From assembly GCF_001592005.1 (NCBI RefSeq), contig NZ_BCVZ01000001.1, positions 1 through 64,000 on the forward strand: a stretch of 64,000 nucleotides of DNA. The letters are read 5' to 3'. Below are positions 1 to 7,748 of this stretch, one piece after another. Under the pieces are notes generated by a model. The model was not told where the DNA came from. It was given only the letters and a program-made list of their open reading frames with translations, and did not search any database. Origin of the DNA: Bacillus sonorensis NBRC 101234 = KCTC 13918. Lineage in GTDB: Bacteria > Bacillota > Bacilli > Bacillales > Bacillaceae. The translations under genes were made by a program, and so were the position numbers. Each line of letters begins with the position of its first letter. Within the stretch, counting starts at the first letter, position 1.

Positions 1-64
1 TATGTTTGATCGCACGTCCATGTGCTTTTGCAGCATTCAGGCTGCCCTTCCTGCTACATCCTTT
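1..64 (-). promoter_or_regulatory. hag 5' leader with CsrA-type hairpin
   Basis: This is the transcribed leader of the flagellin gene hag, whose coding region lies beyond position 1. On the minus strand a short hairpin (stem GCAC/GUGC, positions 25-12) presents AUGGAC in its loop, which is the GGA-in-loop arrangement that CsrA binds. A second hairpin (GCAGC-CUGAAU-GCUGC, 46-31) sits just upstream. In B. subtilis, CsrA represses hag translation through two sites in this leader and FliW antagonises it. Only the upstream part of the leader is visible; the Shine-Dalgarno site is outside. Confidence 0.6.
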
Positions 65-91
65 ATATCGGAGCCGGTATTGGAATGTTTA
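65..91 (-). promoter_or_regulatory. sigma-D promoter of hag
   Basis: On the minus strand TAAA (91-88) is followed after exactly 15 bases by TCCGATAT (72-65). The sigma-D consensus is TAAA-N15-GCCGATAT, so 11 of 12 positions match. It lies directly downstream of csrA, where hag is found in Bacillus. Confidence 0.8.
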
Positions 92-100
92 TAGCCAAAA

Positions 101-130
101 TAAAAAAATCCTCACTTTTTTTGTGAGGAT
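101..130 (-). terminator. csrA terminator
   Basis: The stem ATCCTCAC/GTGAGGAT (130-108) has an A7 loop and is followed on the minus strand by a T-rich run. It overlaps the csrA stop codon and ends the flagellar operon just before the hag promoter. Confidence 0.8.
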
Positions 131-336
131 AATTTCGCCAGCAAATCGTTTGAAATAGAAGCGGCCCGGCTGTTTTCTTCCTGGATTGACAAATAGATTT
201 CCTTGCGGTGAATGTCAATGTGCTTCGGCGCATCGATGCCGATTTTCACCTGATCTCCGTCAACCGCAATAATTTTCACTTCAATATCATCGCCGATTTG
301 AATCGATTCATTAAGTTTGCGGGATAAGACTAGCAT
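112..336 (-). CDS. csrA: Carbon storage regulator CsrA
   Basis: This is a small RNA-binding regulator of 74 residues, the usual length. The N-terminus [12 protein letters not shown] and the segment [15 protein letters not shown] core (residues 29-42) are typical of the family, whose members form a beta-strand-swapped homodimer. In B. subtilis it represses flagellin translation and is sequestered by FliW. The gene start overlaps the end of fliW by 7 bases, so the two are translationally coupled. Its presumed target, the hag leader, lies immediately downstream. Confidence 0.97.
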   Translation of the reverse strand: MLVLSRKLNESIQIGDDIEVKIIAVDGDQVKIGIDAPKHIDIHRKEIYLSIQEENSRAASISNDLLAKLSSQKK

Positions 337-761
337 GCTCCCCCTCCTATCGGATGCTTTGTTTGATAAGGGGAGTCGTGCAAAATTACTTGTTTGGCGA
401 GCATTTTTTTGCGATTTACGACGATCGGAGCCATCAAGTTGGCCGTCGATTTCTCAAAAGGCTCTTCAATTGTTAAAATAGCCATCACTTCAACGTCTTC
501 GGCCGATTCGATTTCCAGCAGCTCAACTGTCGTTTCATCAAGATCAAAACCGTAGTCTTTGAAAAAAACAAACGGACTGGCCACGATGAAGGCAAGCTCT
601 GCCGTTTCCGCCGACTGGAGGACGACTAACGGGGAGTCCTCTGAAAGCGGCAGGATGACGAATTTTTTCTCATCCGAAAATCCCGGCAGGCCGTTTGCAA
701 ACAGTATCATTTGTTCTTCTTGGATTTGCGTGTCTCCATGGTATTTTGTTTGAATGATCAT
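330..761 (-). CDS. fliW: Flagellar assembly factor FliW
   Basis: This 143-residue protein matches FliW, the cytoplasmic partner of both flagellin and CsrA. When flagellin accumulates it releases FliW, which then binds CsrA allosterically and relieves or restores repression of hag. The family segment [14 protein letters not shown] (residues 22-35) is clear. It sits between yviE and csrA and overlaps csrA, in the conserved order of this operon. The start ATG at 761 follows an AAAGGATCG-type ribosome site. Confidence 0.95.
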   Translation of the reverse strand: MIIQTKYHGDTQIQEEQMILFANGLPGFSDEKKFVILPLSEDSPLVVLQSAETAELAFIVASPFVFFKDYGFDLDETTVELLEIESAEDVEVMAILTIEEPFEKSTANLMAPIVVNRKKMLAKQVILHDSPYQTKHPIGGGAC

Positions 762-781
762 TGTTCACGATCCTTTTCGTT

Positions 782-1348
782 TTACTTTTGTTTTGGATAT
801 TCCACATCTATTTTTAACTCCGGATATTGAAGCATGTCAACCTTCACGCTGCCTGGCGTATAATCCACAATCGGCTTATTCGGCTTTACTTCAATGACAG
901 GCTTATGCGGTGTCACTTCAATATTCGCTTTAGATGGTTCATACGCGATTTTTACTCGATCAAAAGAAGGTGTAAAGTGGACGCCGATCTGGATCGGTTC
1001 AGGCTCGCTGTTTCTTTTGGCCTGATCGGCAATCGGGTCGCCTTCGATTTCGATCCTCATCATTTCGTCCCCTTCTTCGGCCGTTCTCGCCATCCCGGCA
1101 AGCCAATCCTGATAGCCTTGCTGTGCAGCTTCTTCAATCCGTTTGAACACATTCTTCCTATCCAAGTCTTCCCAGGCTTTCGTCTGGTCAATCGTAAGCT
1201 TTGAAGGAGTCGTTGTGATCTCCAGCTCAGCGGGCGGCTGTTCGATCTCCACATCTGCTTGGGGCTGTTCCATTCTCAAGTCCGGCGGTATCGTTGTTAA
1301 ACCGATGCGGCCGGGGATATTTTGCATAATTAACCTTGGCATCTGCAT
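782..1348 (-). CDS. yviE: YviE-like flagellar operon protein (DUF6470)
   Basis: This 188-residue protein corresponds to B. subtilis YviE by position between flgL and fliW and by composition. It is rich in short Pro/Glu/Ile/Val segments in which the motif 'x-I-E-V-x-P-x-K-P-x-I' recurs near residues 145-175. No signal peptide or membrane segment is visible. The function is not established; location suggests a role in flagellar filament assembly or its control. The ATG at 1348 has a strong AAAGGAGG site. Confidence 0.85.
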   Translation of the reverse strand: MQMPRLIMQNIPGRIGLTTIPPDLRMEQPQADVEIEQPPAELEITTTPSKLTIDQTKAWEDLDRKNVFKRIEEAAQQGYQDWLAGMARTAEEGDEMMRIEIEGDPIADQAKRNSEPEPIQIGVHFTPSFDRVKIAYEPSKANIEVTPHKPVIEVKPNKPIVDYTPGSVKVDMLQYPELKIDVEYPKQK

Positions 1349-1369
1349 GCTGTCTGCCTCCTTTTGTTG

Positions 1370-1399
1370 AAAAAAAGCAACTCAATGAGAGTCGCTTTT
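1370..1399 (-). terminator. Terminator-like hairpin between flgL and yviE
   Basis: On the minus strand AAAGCGACTC pairs with GAGTTGCTTT (one G.U pair) around a 5-base loop, followed by a run of T. It overlaps the flgL stop codon and lies 22 bases before the yviE start, so it would reduce read-through into yviE-fliW-csrA. Confidence 0.65.
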
Positions 1400-2309
1400 A
1401 TCTTAAAAAGTCTATCAATGTCGGCTGAACGATTTTCGCGTTTACAGAAAGTGCGGCTCTGTGGACGCTTTGCTGTGTAATAAAATCGGTGATTACTTCT
1501 TCAAGCTCAACATCTTCGTTGTCTGACAGCACTTTAGTCGAAGTTTCTTCTTGTGCGCTTAACCTCGTATTGATTAATTCAAGCCGATTGTAGCGCGCGC
1601 CTATATCAGACCGCTCAGCACTCATCTGACTGGAAAATTGATCAATATCTGACAAAATGGCGTCCATGCCGTCCAATGAACCTGATTTTAAGGCTTGTTC
1701 AAGAGAATCGAGCATTTGAAAGACGTTTTGCCCGCTGTCTGATTGTCCGCCAAAGGCTGTAATCGGATTTGCATTCACCTTTAATGTCGCATTAGGAGAA
1801 ACATTAATGGTTACGTCAGAAGTGCTTGTATAGTTTTCAAAATTATACGTATAAGATCCGTCAGCATTTTTGACGATCGGAGCGACATCCGAGTTCGTCC
1901 CGTTAAAAATGTAGCGTCCGTTGACCTGGGTATTGGCGATCTGCGTCAGCTGTTCCTTCAACTGGCCGATTTCAACCCCAATCGCCTGCAGCTCATCGTC
2001 ACCGTTTGTATTGTTTTTAGCTTTAACAACAAGCTCTCTTACTTTCTGCATAACATCAATGCCCTCAGTAATGTTCGTTTCCGTGTTTTCAAGCCATGTA
2101 AACGCCTGTGAGGCATTGCTTTTATATTGTTGCACCTGGGATAATTGCGTATTGTATTTCAGGCTTTTCATCGCAACGATCGGATCGTCTGACGCCCTCG
2201 TGATTTTTTTCCCGGATGAAATCTGTGATTGAAGCTTATCCAGCTTCCCGTAGCTGGAATTTATGTAGCGCAAAGAGTTTCTTGCGATCATGCCTTGGGT
2301 TACCCGCAT
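1398..2309 (-). CDS. flgL: Flagellar hook-associated protein 3 (FlgL)
   Basis: This 303-residue protein joins the hook to the flagellin filament. The N-terminal flagellin-like helix ([20 protein letters not shown]) and the coiled-coil C-terminus, ending with a hydrophobic and Asp/Leu-rich tail, are typical of FlgL. It is secreted through the flagellar type III apparatus without a signal peptide. It lies 10 bases downstream of flgK in the same operon. The length is close to the 298 residues of B. subtilis FlgL. Confidence 0.96.
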   Translation of the reverse strand: MRVTQGMIARNSLRYINSSYGKLDKLQSQISSGKKITRASDDPIVAMKSLKYNTQLSQVQQYKSNASQAFTWLENTETNITEGIDVMQKVRELVVKAKNNTNGDDELQAIGVEIGQLKEQLTQIANTQVNGRYIFNGTNSDVAPIVKNADGSYTYNFENYTSTSDVTINVSPNATLKVNANPITAFGGQSDSGQNVFQMLDSLEQALKSGSLDGMDAILSDIDQFSSQMSAERSDIGARYNRLELINTRLSAQEETSTKVLSDNEDVELEEVITDFITQQSVHRAALSVNAKIVQPTLIDFLR

Positions 2310-2319
2310 AGTTCTTTAC

Positions 2320-3843
2320 CTACCTTCCCACGACACCCATGCCGTTAATTATCTTATCTAGAATTTCGTCCTGCAGTGTGATCATTCTCGCGGCTGCATT
2401 ATAAGCATGCTGGAATTGGATCATGTTTGACATTTCTTCATCCAGCGAAACCGCGCTCACCGACTGCCGGTTGATTTCTGCTGAATTGAGCTGTGTTTCC
2501 GTATTTTTCGCCAGGCGGTTCGTCTCCTGCGCCTGAACACCCATTTCGCCGATGATGCCGGCGTAGTAGTCTAAAACAGTCGTCGTTTTCTCGCCGATTG
2601 TAATTTTGCTCGTAAAGACCGCTGCCAGGTTTGTCGCATTTGCGTTATCACTCGTTTGGCCGTTCAGCGATGCGGCGATCTTTTCACCTCTGGAAGCCAT
2701 GATATCATCGGCTACTTTTATTTTCGCCGCCGCCCCTTTGGCAGGCTCAGCCTCTGTGCCGGTAAATTCAAAGAACGCGCCTCCCTTTTCACCTGTATTG
2801 GTGAAGCCGTTTTGATGGACCTCGTTAAACGCTTTTGCAAAAGCAAGCGCCATATCATCAAGATTGGTGAGCATGTCGGGATAAATCCCTTTTTCTTCGC
2901 CGTTTGACATATAACCGAAGGATTCAATTAAACCTAAAAGCGAGCCTTTGCTTGTAAAAGCGTCGGCTGCGATGTCCGTCCCGCCGAGTGAGATGCTTGT
3001 CACAAGCCCTGTGTCATTGTCATAGTTTACTTTGACATCCGCAGTTGTGTAAGTTTGACCATCAAGCACCTTGCCGAGAGACTGGCCGTTGCTGCCGAGA
3101 ATTTCGACGGAAACGGTTCCCTCTGCAGCAGGAAGCGAATTGCCGCCTGTTTTATTGTAGCTGACTTTTATACTGGCCATGGAGGACAGCTGATCAAGCA
3201 GCTGGTCGCGTTTATCGTATAAATCATTCGGAAGATAGCCGTTTGGTTCAACTTGTGCAATTTGCTCGTTCAAGCTGTTCAACTGAGAAAGCAGCGAATT
3301 CATCGTCAAGACGTCTTGATTCAGCTGATCGCCTAAATTTCTTTGGACAGTCGTTAATGATTCATACAAATGGTTGAACGTCTGGGCGACCGTCTGCCCT
3401 TTTTGCGCCACAACCGACCGCGCGCTCGGCTCATGCGCATTGTTCGTTAATTCCTGGATTGAATTCCAAAAAGAATTGAGTACGCTGTTCAGCCCGCTGT
3501 CATCCAGTTCGTTCATTATGCCTTCCATTTGTGCAAAGGCATCGACTTTTGAATTGTAATAACCTGCGTTTGTACTGTGGGACCGATATTGATAATCGAG
3601 AAAACTGTCTCTCACCCGTTCAACCGAACCGACCTCAACACCTGTTCCCATTTGTCCGGCAAGACCGACGGAATTCATTGAGACCGACGGATAAGGAGTT
3701 GTCGCTTTAAAAGTGACACGCTGCCTTGAATATCCTTCCGTATTGGCATTTGATATGTTGTTTGCTGTGACGCTTAAAGCAGCCTGCTGGGCGGCCAGCC
3801 CTCTTTTCGCTGTTTCCAGCCCCATAAAAGTTGGTATCGTCAT
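2320..3843 (-). CDS. flgK: Flagellar hook-associated protein 1 (FlgK)
   Basis: At 507 residues this has the length known for B. subtilis FlgK. The N-terminus contains the flagellar rod/hook family motif 'ALSVTANNISNANTEGYSRQ' (residues 20-39), and the C-terminus the matching 'SLDEEMSNMIQFQHAYNAAA' (about 463-482). It forms the first hook-filament junction ring. FlgN, encoded just upstream, is its likely export chaperone. Confidence 0.97.
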   Translation of the reverse strand: MTIPTFMGLETAKRGLAAQQAALSVTANNISNANTEGYSRQRVTFKATTPYPSVSMNSVGLAGQMGTGVEVGSVERVRDSFLDYQYRSHSTNAGYYNSKVDAFAQMEGIMNELDDSGLNSVLNSFWNSIQELTNNAHEPSARSVVAQKGQTVAQTFNHLYESLTTVQRNLGDQLNQDVLTMNSLLSQLNSLNEQIAQVEPNGYLPNDLYDKRDQLLDQLSSMASIKVSYNKTGGNSLPAAEGTVSVEILGSNGQSLGKVLDGQTYTTADVKVNYDNDTGLVTSISLGGTDIAADAFTSKGSLLGLIESFGYMSNGEEKGIYPDMLTNLDDMALAFAKAFNEVHQNGFTNTGEKGGAFFEFTGTEAEPAKGAAAKIKVADDIMASRGEKIAASLNGQTSDNANATNLAAVFTSKITIGEKTTTVLDYYAGIIGEMGVQAQETNRLAKNTETQLNSAEINRQSVSAVSLDEEMSNMIQFQHAYNAAARMITLQDEILDKIINGMGVVGR

Positions 3844-3860
3844 CTTTCTTTCCCTCCGTT

Positions 3861-4337
3861 CTAAGCCTTTGAATCAAAAAGAGAAAGCCTGCTTGAGGCC
3901 CCCTGCTTGGGCGGCTCCTGCGGTTTTCCGTAATTTGCGTTTCCTTCGTTCGGAAAAAGCATGTCAAATGTGAGTGATATGAATTGAAGCGACTGAATCG
4001 TCAGCTGTTTGTTCAGGTCGTTCACATCTTTCAAACGGGCGACAAGCTGTGAAAGCCTTTCAAATAGCTGTTCCAGCGCCGTTTTTTCACTGCCTTCCGC
4101 CTCGCTGATGCATGTGCTGATGGTTGTATCGGCTTTGCCGATGCAATCTTGTGTAGCCTCAATCCGTGCTTGCTCCGTTTGTTCAATCGCCTGCACATAT
4201 TTTTGTTCCTTCGTCACGATGTCAGAAAGATCTTTAATTTCATTATTCTTCAGTGCCTCTGTTTTTTGTTCAGACAGCTTCAGCAGATGCTCGTGCAGGA
4301 CGCAAAGGCGCTCAAGCTCTTCTATCACCCGTTTCAC
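3861..4337 (-). CDS. flgN: Flagellar export chaperone FlgN (YvyG)
   Basis: This 158-residue, mostly helical, Glu/Gln-rich protein fits the FlgN family, which binds FlgK and FlgL before export. It lies between flgM and flgK, as in B. subtilis (yvyG). The reading frame begins with GTG at 4337 behind a good GGAGGA site. The C-terminal about 30 residues are low in structure and Pro/Lys-rich. Confidence 0.88.
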   Translation of the reverse strand: MKRVIEELERLCVLHEHLLKLSEQKTEALKNNEIKDLSDIVTKEQKYVQAIEQTEQARIEATQDCIGKADTTISTCISEAEGSEKTALEQLFERLSQLVARLKDVNDLNKQLTIQSLQFISLTFDMLFPNEGNANYGKPQEPPKQGASSRLSLFDSKA

Positions 4338-4357
4338 TGATATGTCTTCCTCCTTCT

Positions 4358-4621
4358 TTATTGCTGTTTATAGAAATTGACCATTTTTTCTGCTATGCCT
4401 GCGCGGTCGATTTGATATGTGCCATTTTCAACTGCCGCTTTCAGCCGGGCGATTTTTTCATGGCGTTCCTTCATTAAATCAGGTCCTTTTTGCAGCTCCT
4501 TTGCCTTTGCAGAAATTTCAACTTTATCCTGCTGGGCTGCTGTCTGAGTTGGCAATGTTTGTTTTTCAAAAGATTTATGATAAGGACTAACAGATTGTGT
4601 TCCATATTGGTTGATCTTCAT
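4358..4621 (-). CDS. flgM: Anti-sigma-D factor FlgM
   Basis: This 87-residue protein is the anti-sigma factor that holds sigma-D inactive until the hook-basal body is complete. The C-terminal half ('KIARLKAAVENGTYQID...') is the conserved sigma-binding region. I place the start at 4621 (MKINQYGTQS) because a GAGAGGA ribosome site precedes it; a longer frame to 4651 has no such site. A sigma-D promoter lies about 50 bases upstream, giving autogenous feedback. Confidence 0.93.
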   Translation of the reverse strand: MKINQYGTQSVSPYHKSFEKQTLPTQTAAQQDKVEISAKAKELQKGPDLMKERHEKIARLKAAVENGTYQIDRAGIAEKMVNFYKQQ

Positions 4622-4668
4622 GGGATTCCTCTCACTTTCCGTCATAGTCATCTATGATCATACTCATT

Positions 4669-4695
4669 TTATCGTCTGAGCTGCGAGTTAGTTTA
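4669..4695 (-). promoter_or_regulatory. sigma-D promoter of flgM
   Basis: On the minus strand TAAA (4695-4692) and GACGATAA (4676-4669) are separated by exactly 15 bases; the -10 differs from consensus GCCGATAT at two positions. It lies between yvyF and flgM, where a sigma-D promoter is known in B. subtilis. Confidence 0.7.
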
Positions 4696-4700
4696 GGGAA

Positions 4701-5120
4701 TCAGTTGTTTTTAGGCTGAAAGGTATAGTATGTGCCTTTGGAACTATTGCCCTTCTCTTTTTCAAGCTGTTCCAGCTGGTCTAATTGGCTTATTTGCGAT
4801 GCTAAATCTTGATCACAGGACTGGCAATACCGGCCTTCCCGGATAGTGGTGCCGCATCTTTCACACGGATAGCCGAGATTCGGAAAGTTGGAAAGCTGGA
4901 TGCGTTTCTGTCTGATAAACTTCAAAATAAGCTCTTCCTCGACACCCGTTTTTTCCACAATATGAATCATCGTAGACTGCCGGTTTTCCTGTTTTTTTAG
5001 AAATTTGTATACTTTTTCAAATGAACGCTCTTCTTCTTTGAGACAAGAATTACAGACGGTTTGAAAGCTGTTTTTTAAAAACAATGCATTACAATTTGGA
5101 CAATTCGCCAATTGATTCAT
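4701..5120 (-). CDS. yvyF: YvyF-like flagellar operon zinc-ribbon protein
   Basis: This 139-residue protein corresponds to YvyF, encoded at the head of the flgM operon. Two pairs of CxxC knuckles near the N-terminus (CPNC, CNSC) and two near residues 87-108 (CERC, CQSC) suggest two zinc ribbons. Between them is a small helix-turn-helix-like stretch (about 35-75). Its exact role is not known to me; a regulatory role in flagellar or competence genes is inference from position. Confidence 0.85.
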   Translation of the reverse strand: MNQLANCPNCNALFLKNSFQTVCNSCLKEEERSFEKVYKFLKKQENRQSTMIHIVEKTGVEEELILKFIRQKRIQLSNFPNLGYPCERCGTTIREGRYCQSCDQDLASQISQLDQLEQLEKEKGNSSKGTYYTFQPKNN

Positions 5121-5177
5121 AATTTTGACCCCTATCCTTAAATTCTATCATTTATATCGGCAGGGAAAAGAAATGAT

Positions 5178-5867
5178 TTAGCTTCGAATTAAAGTGTAGG
5201 ATGATACTGTATTTGCTTCCCCGTCCGCTTTCAGACATTCAGCCGCATGATGAAGAGTGGCCCCAGTCGTATACAAATCATCAATCAGCATGACGTTCAA
5301 ACCTTTTACAGAACCCTTCTCCGTCTTGAAAACCGTTTTCTGTTTAAGACGCTCCGCCTTGCTTTTTTTCGACTGTTTCTCATTTTCCGTTCTGATCAAT
5401 GGCTGCATGATAGGCCTGTTCAATAAGGAAGCAAGCCTTTCCGCCTGGTTAAAGCCTCTTTCCTTTTTACGTTCTTCACTGAGGGGTATCGGTACCAGTG
5501 CGATATCTGAATGGGAGCAGTATGTTTGAAAGGCGCGGCTAAATGAAGGAGCAAATGCGTAGACGAGTTCTGCGTCGCCCCTGAACTTAAAACGGGCGAG
5601 AACTTCTTTCATGAAAGGATTATAGACATATACGGAGCGGTTTTGTTGGAGAAGGCCGCAGGTTTTCGGATTTGCTTCCCATTTTAAACAGTCCGGGCAG
5701 AGCTTTTCGCTGCTTTGAGGCCGGCCGCATTTGCGGCACACACTCCCTTTTATTTTGATAAAGCTCTCTTTACATTCTCTGCATATTTTTTCTTCCGTCT
5801 TGAAAAAGAAAAAAGAACGCCATGAAAGAGAATGTAAAAGAGGCGCTTCACAAATTAAACAAATCAG
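5178..5867 (-). CDS. comFC: Competence protein ComFC
   Basis: This is a phosphoribosyltransferase-fold protein needed for DNA uptake during competence. An N-terminal Cys4 zinc ribbon (CLIC...CREC, then CRKCGRP...CPDC) precedes the PRTase domain, whose PRPP-binding motif is 'VMLIDDLYTTGATLHHA' near the C-terminus. I place the start at a CTG codon (5867) because GGAAGAGG lies 5 bases upstream and the resulting N-terminus (MICLICEAP) fits the family. An ATG at 5912 is possible but would sit inside comFB. The chosen start is 2 bases after the comFB stop. Confidence 0.9.
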   Translation of the reverse strand: MICLICEAPLLHSLSWRSFFFFKTEEKICRECKESFIKIKGSVCRKCGRPQSSEKLCPDCLKWEANPKTCGLLQQNRSVYVYNPFMKEVLARFKFRGDAELVYAFAPSFSRAFQTYCSHSDIALVPIPLSEERKKERGFNQAERLASLLNRPIMQPLIRTENEKQSKKSKAERLKQKTVFKTEKGSVKGLNVMLIDDLYTTGATLHHAAECLKADGEANTVSSYTLIRS

Positions 5868-5868
5868 C

Positions 5869-6153
5869 TTATCCTCTTCCTTTCTTATGTTGTTCGCAAT
5901 GCGGATTTTCATTGACCCTTCTGGCGGCTTCAGCCAAAGTGACAAGCATTGATGTATTTTTCTGCTTGTCAACAAGCTCAGCCTTTATGTACGCCAGCTT
6001 GGATTTATCTGTGACATATTTGGGCTTGACCGCATTCAAAGCCAAAGCCAGCACATCTTCTTTGCACCTGCTGCATAAGCAGCTCATATTGAGCTGGTCT
6101 ATATATTGATTAAACAGTTCTTCCATGACAGCTTCTTTTGCATTGACTAGCAT
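5869..6153 (-). CDS. comFB: Late competence protein ComFB
   Basis: This 94-residue protein matches ComFB of the comF operon. It has four conserved Cys (CLCSRC near residues 30-35, and one in the C-terminal CEQH). In other bacteria ComFB-domain proteins bind cyclic di-nucleotides; in Bacillus its role in competence is minor and unclear. It sits between comFA and comFC. Confidence 0.9.
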   Translation of the reverse strand: MLVNAKEAVMEELFNQYIDQLNMSCLCSRCKEDVLALALNAVKPKYVTDKSKLAYIKAELVDKQKNTSMLVTLAEAARRVNENPHCEQHKKGRG

Positions 6154-6209
6154 TCCGGCACCGCTCCTCGTTTTTCATCTTTTGAGTATACTGTACCATG
6201 ATTATCGGA

Positions 6210-7616
6210 CTAGTCAATCAAATTTTCCAGTTTAGCCATTTTATTCATTTGTTGAATATGACGGCGGGCGGCTATCATATTGACCGTCTTGCCGAAATGA
6301 AAAAAACAAACGGCTCCGATCGGAAACTGCGGATGCCTCCCCGCTCTTCCCGATATTTGAACAAGAGCTCTTTCTGTAAAAACGGCTGACTCCGCACCGA
6401 GCACTCCGACCTGGGCTTTTTTGACCGTTACCCCCCGTTCCAATATGGTTGTTGTGACGAGAATATCAAACGCTCCGCTTCTAAACTGCTTTACCTTTTC
6501 ATTTCTATCCGGGTCATCCGCATGTACGCCCGCTGTATTGAAATGTTCCTTTTTCAACAGCCTGACCGCAGATTGAAGCGTCTGAATCGAGGGCACAAAT
6601 AAAAAGACAGGCTGATCCAGTTCTTTATGCTTGAAAAGCCAATTTTTCACGGCGGAGGGAATGTTTTTTCGTTCAAGTCTCTTTTTCCAGTTGCCGCACC
6701 ATGCAAATTCCGGTTCTGGCAATGGACTTCTGTGATACCTTGCCGGAATCTGAACGGCCTTAAGCCTCCCGGATCCAACATGCCGTTTCATTTCCCGCGA
6801 AGGTGTAGCCGTTAAATATATTCGGGCGCATTGCTGCTTTCCCGCTTTTTTCACGGCGTATTGCAGCTTTTTATCCAAACAATATGGAAATGCATCAACC
6901 TCATCAACAATGATCACATCGAACGCTTCTTTGTAGCGCAGAAGCTGGTGGGTGGTAGAAATCATGAGAGGCGAGAGCATCCCCCTGTCTGGACTCCCTC
7001 CGTATAAAGCGGCAATTTCTACTCCTTTAAAAGCGTTCTTTAATCTCGGGGCAAGCTCAAGAACAACATCTGTTCTCGGAGTGGCTATACATACTCTCAA
7101 GCCTTTAGCCAAAGCAAATTCTATTCCCTGAAAAAGAATCTCTGTTTTACCGGCACCGCAAACCGCCCAAATTAACAGCTCTTCTTTTTTGCGGATGGCT
7201 TCAACAATCGAGCTTGCCGCTTTTTCCTGCCCCTCGGAAAGAACGCCTCTCCACTCCATCCGGACAGCCGGCCATTTGGGCAGGTCAGCGTCTTTCCAAG
7301 TTAAGAGCGGCGTACATTCGCTTACTCTCCCCATCATCACGCATGAACGGCAGTAAACGCAGGTTTTATCACAAATAAAACAAGGGTATTTAGCAAAAAA
7401 CGTCTGCTGATCCTGTCCGCATCGTTTGCAAATAAAGCCTTTTGCCGTTTTTGCAATCGGTTTTTCAGTTTTTATCAAACCTTTTTGGATATGCCATTCA
7501 ATCACATGATCGGGAAAAGGCAACTCGCTTTTGAGAAGGTGGCGGGACTCAAGCATAGAATGAAACCTGCGGGAGTATTCGGATGCTGGATGCCGGCTAT
7601 TTTCGGCTGACGCGAT
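6210..7616 (-). CDS. comFA: ComFA DNA-uptake helicase-like ATPase
   Basis: ComFA is a DEAD-box-like ATPase that drives single-stranded DNA import with the ComEC channel. Visible are an N-terminal Cys zinc finger (CKRCGQ...CFIC...CVYCRSC, about residues 70-100), Walker A (VCGAGKTE), the DEVD box (VDEVDAF), motif III (TATPS) and helicase C-terminal motifs ending in 'QISGRAGRHPQ'. The longest frame starts with TTG at 7631, but the ribosome site GGAGG overlaps that codon. The codon at the right distance downstream is ATC (7616), which I use provisionally. ATT at 7622 and ATG at 7556 are alternatives. Confidence 0.92.
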   Translation of the reverse strand: MASAENSRHPASEYSRRFHSMLESRHLLKSELPFPDHVIEWHIQKGLIKTEKPIAKTAKGFICKRCGQDQQTFFAKYPCFICDKTCVYCRSCVMMGRVSECTPLLTWKDADLPKWPAVRMEWRGVLSEGQEKAASSIVEAIRKKEELLIWAVCGAGKTEILFQGIEFALAKGLRVCIATPRTDVVLELAPRLKNAFKGVEIAALYGGSPDRGMLSPLMISTTHQLLRYKEAFDVIIVDEVDAFPYCLDKKLQYAVKKAGKQQCARIYLTATPSREMKRHVGSGRLKAVQIPARYHRSPLPEPEFAWCGNWKKRLERKNIPSAVKNWLFKHKELDQPVFLFVPSIQTLQSAVRLLKKEHFNTAGVHADDPDRNEKVKQFRSGAFDILVTTTILERGVTVKKAQVGVLGAESAVFTERALVQISGRAGRHPQFPIGAVCFFHFGKTVNMIAARRHIQQMNKMAKLENLID

Positions 7617-7640
7617 TTGAATCACCTCCAATCTGTTATC

Positions 7641-7669
7641 AGTATCTTTCAGGCCCGCTGTTTTGTAAA
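7641..7669 (-). promoter_or_regulatory. Putative comF operon promoter
   Basis: On the minus strand TTTACA (7669-7664) and GATACT (7646-7641) are 17 bases apart. T-tracts just upstream (three TTTT runs in 30 bases) are compatible with ComK AT-boxes, but I do not see a clean AAAA-N5-TTTT pair. Transcription would start almost at the ribosome site of comFA. Confidence 0.45.
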
Positions 7670-7710
7670 ACCGGCAAAACCGAAAAATAGCGGACTGTGA
7701 GTCTTAGAAA

Positions 7711-7742
7711 ATCAAAAAATCCCCGTTTTATCAAACGGAGAT
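7711..7742 (-). terminator. degV terminator
   Basis: A 10-bp stem (ATCTCCGTTT/AAACGGGGAT, one G.U pair) with a GATA loop is followed by T6 on the minus strand, just after the degV stop. Confidence 0.85.
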
Positions 7743-7748
7743 TTACAT

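Noticed and set aside
7660-7690. ComK binding site before comFA
   Set aside because: T-tracts are suggestive but no proper AAAA-N5-TTTT pair is present; not listed as a separate feature.
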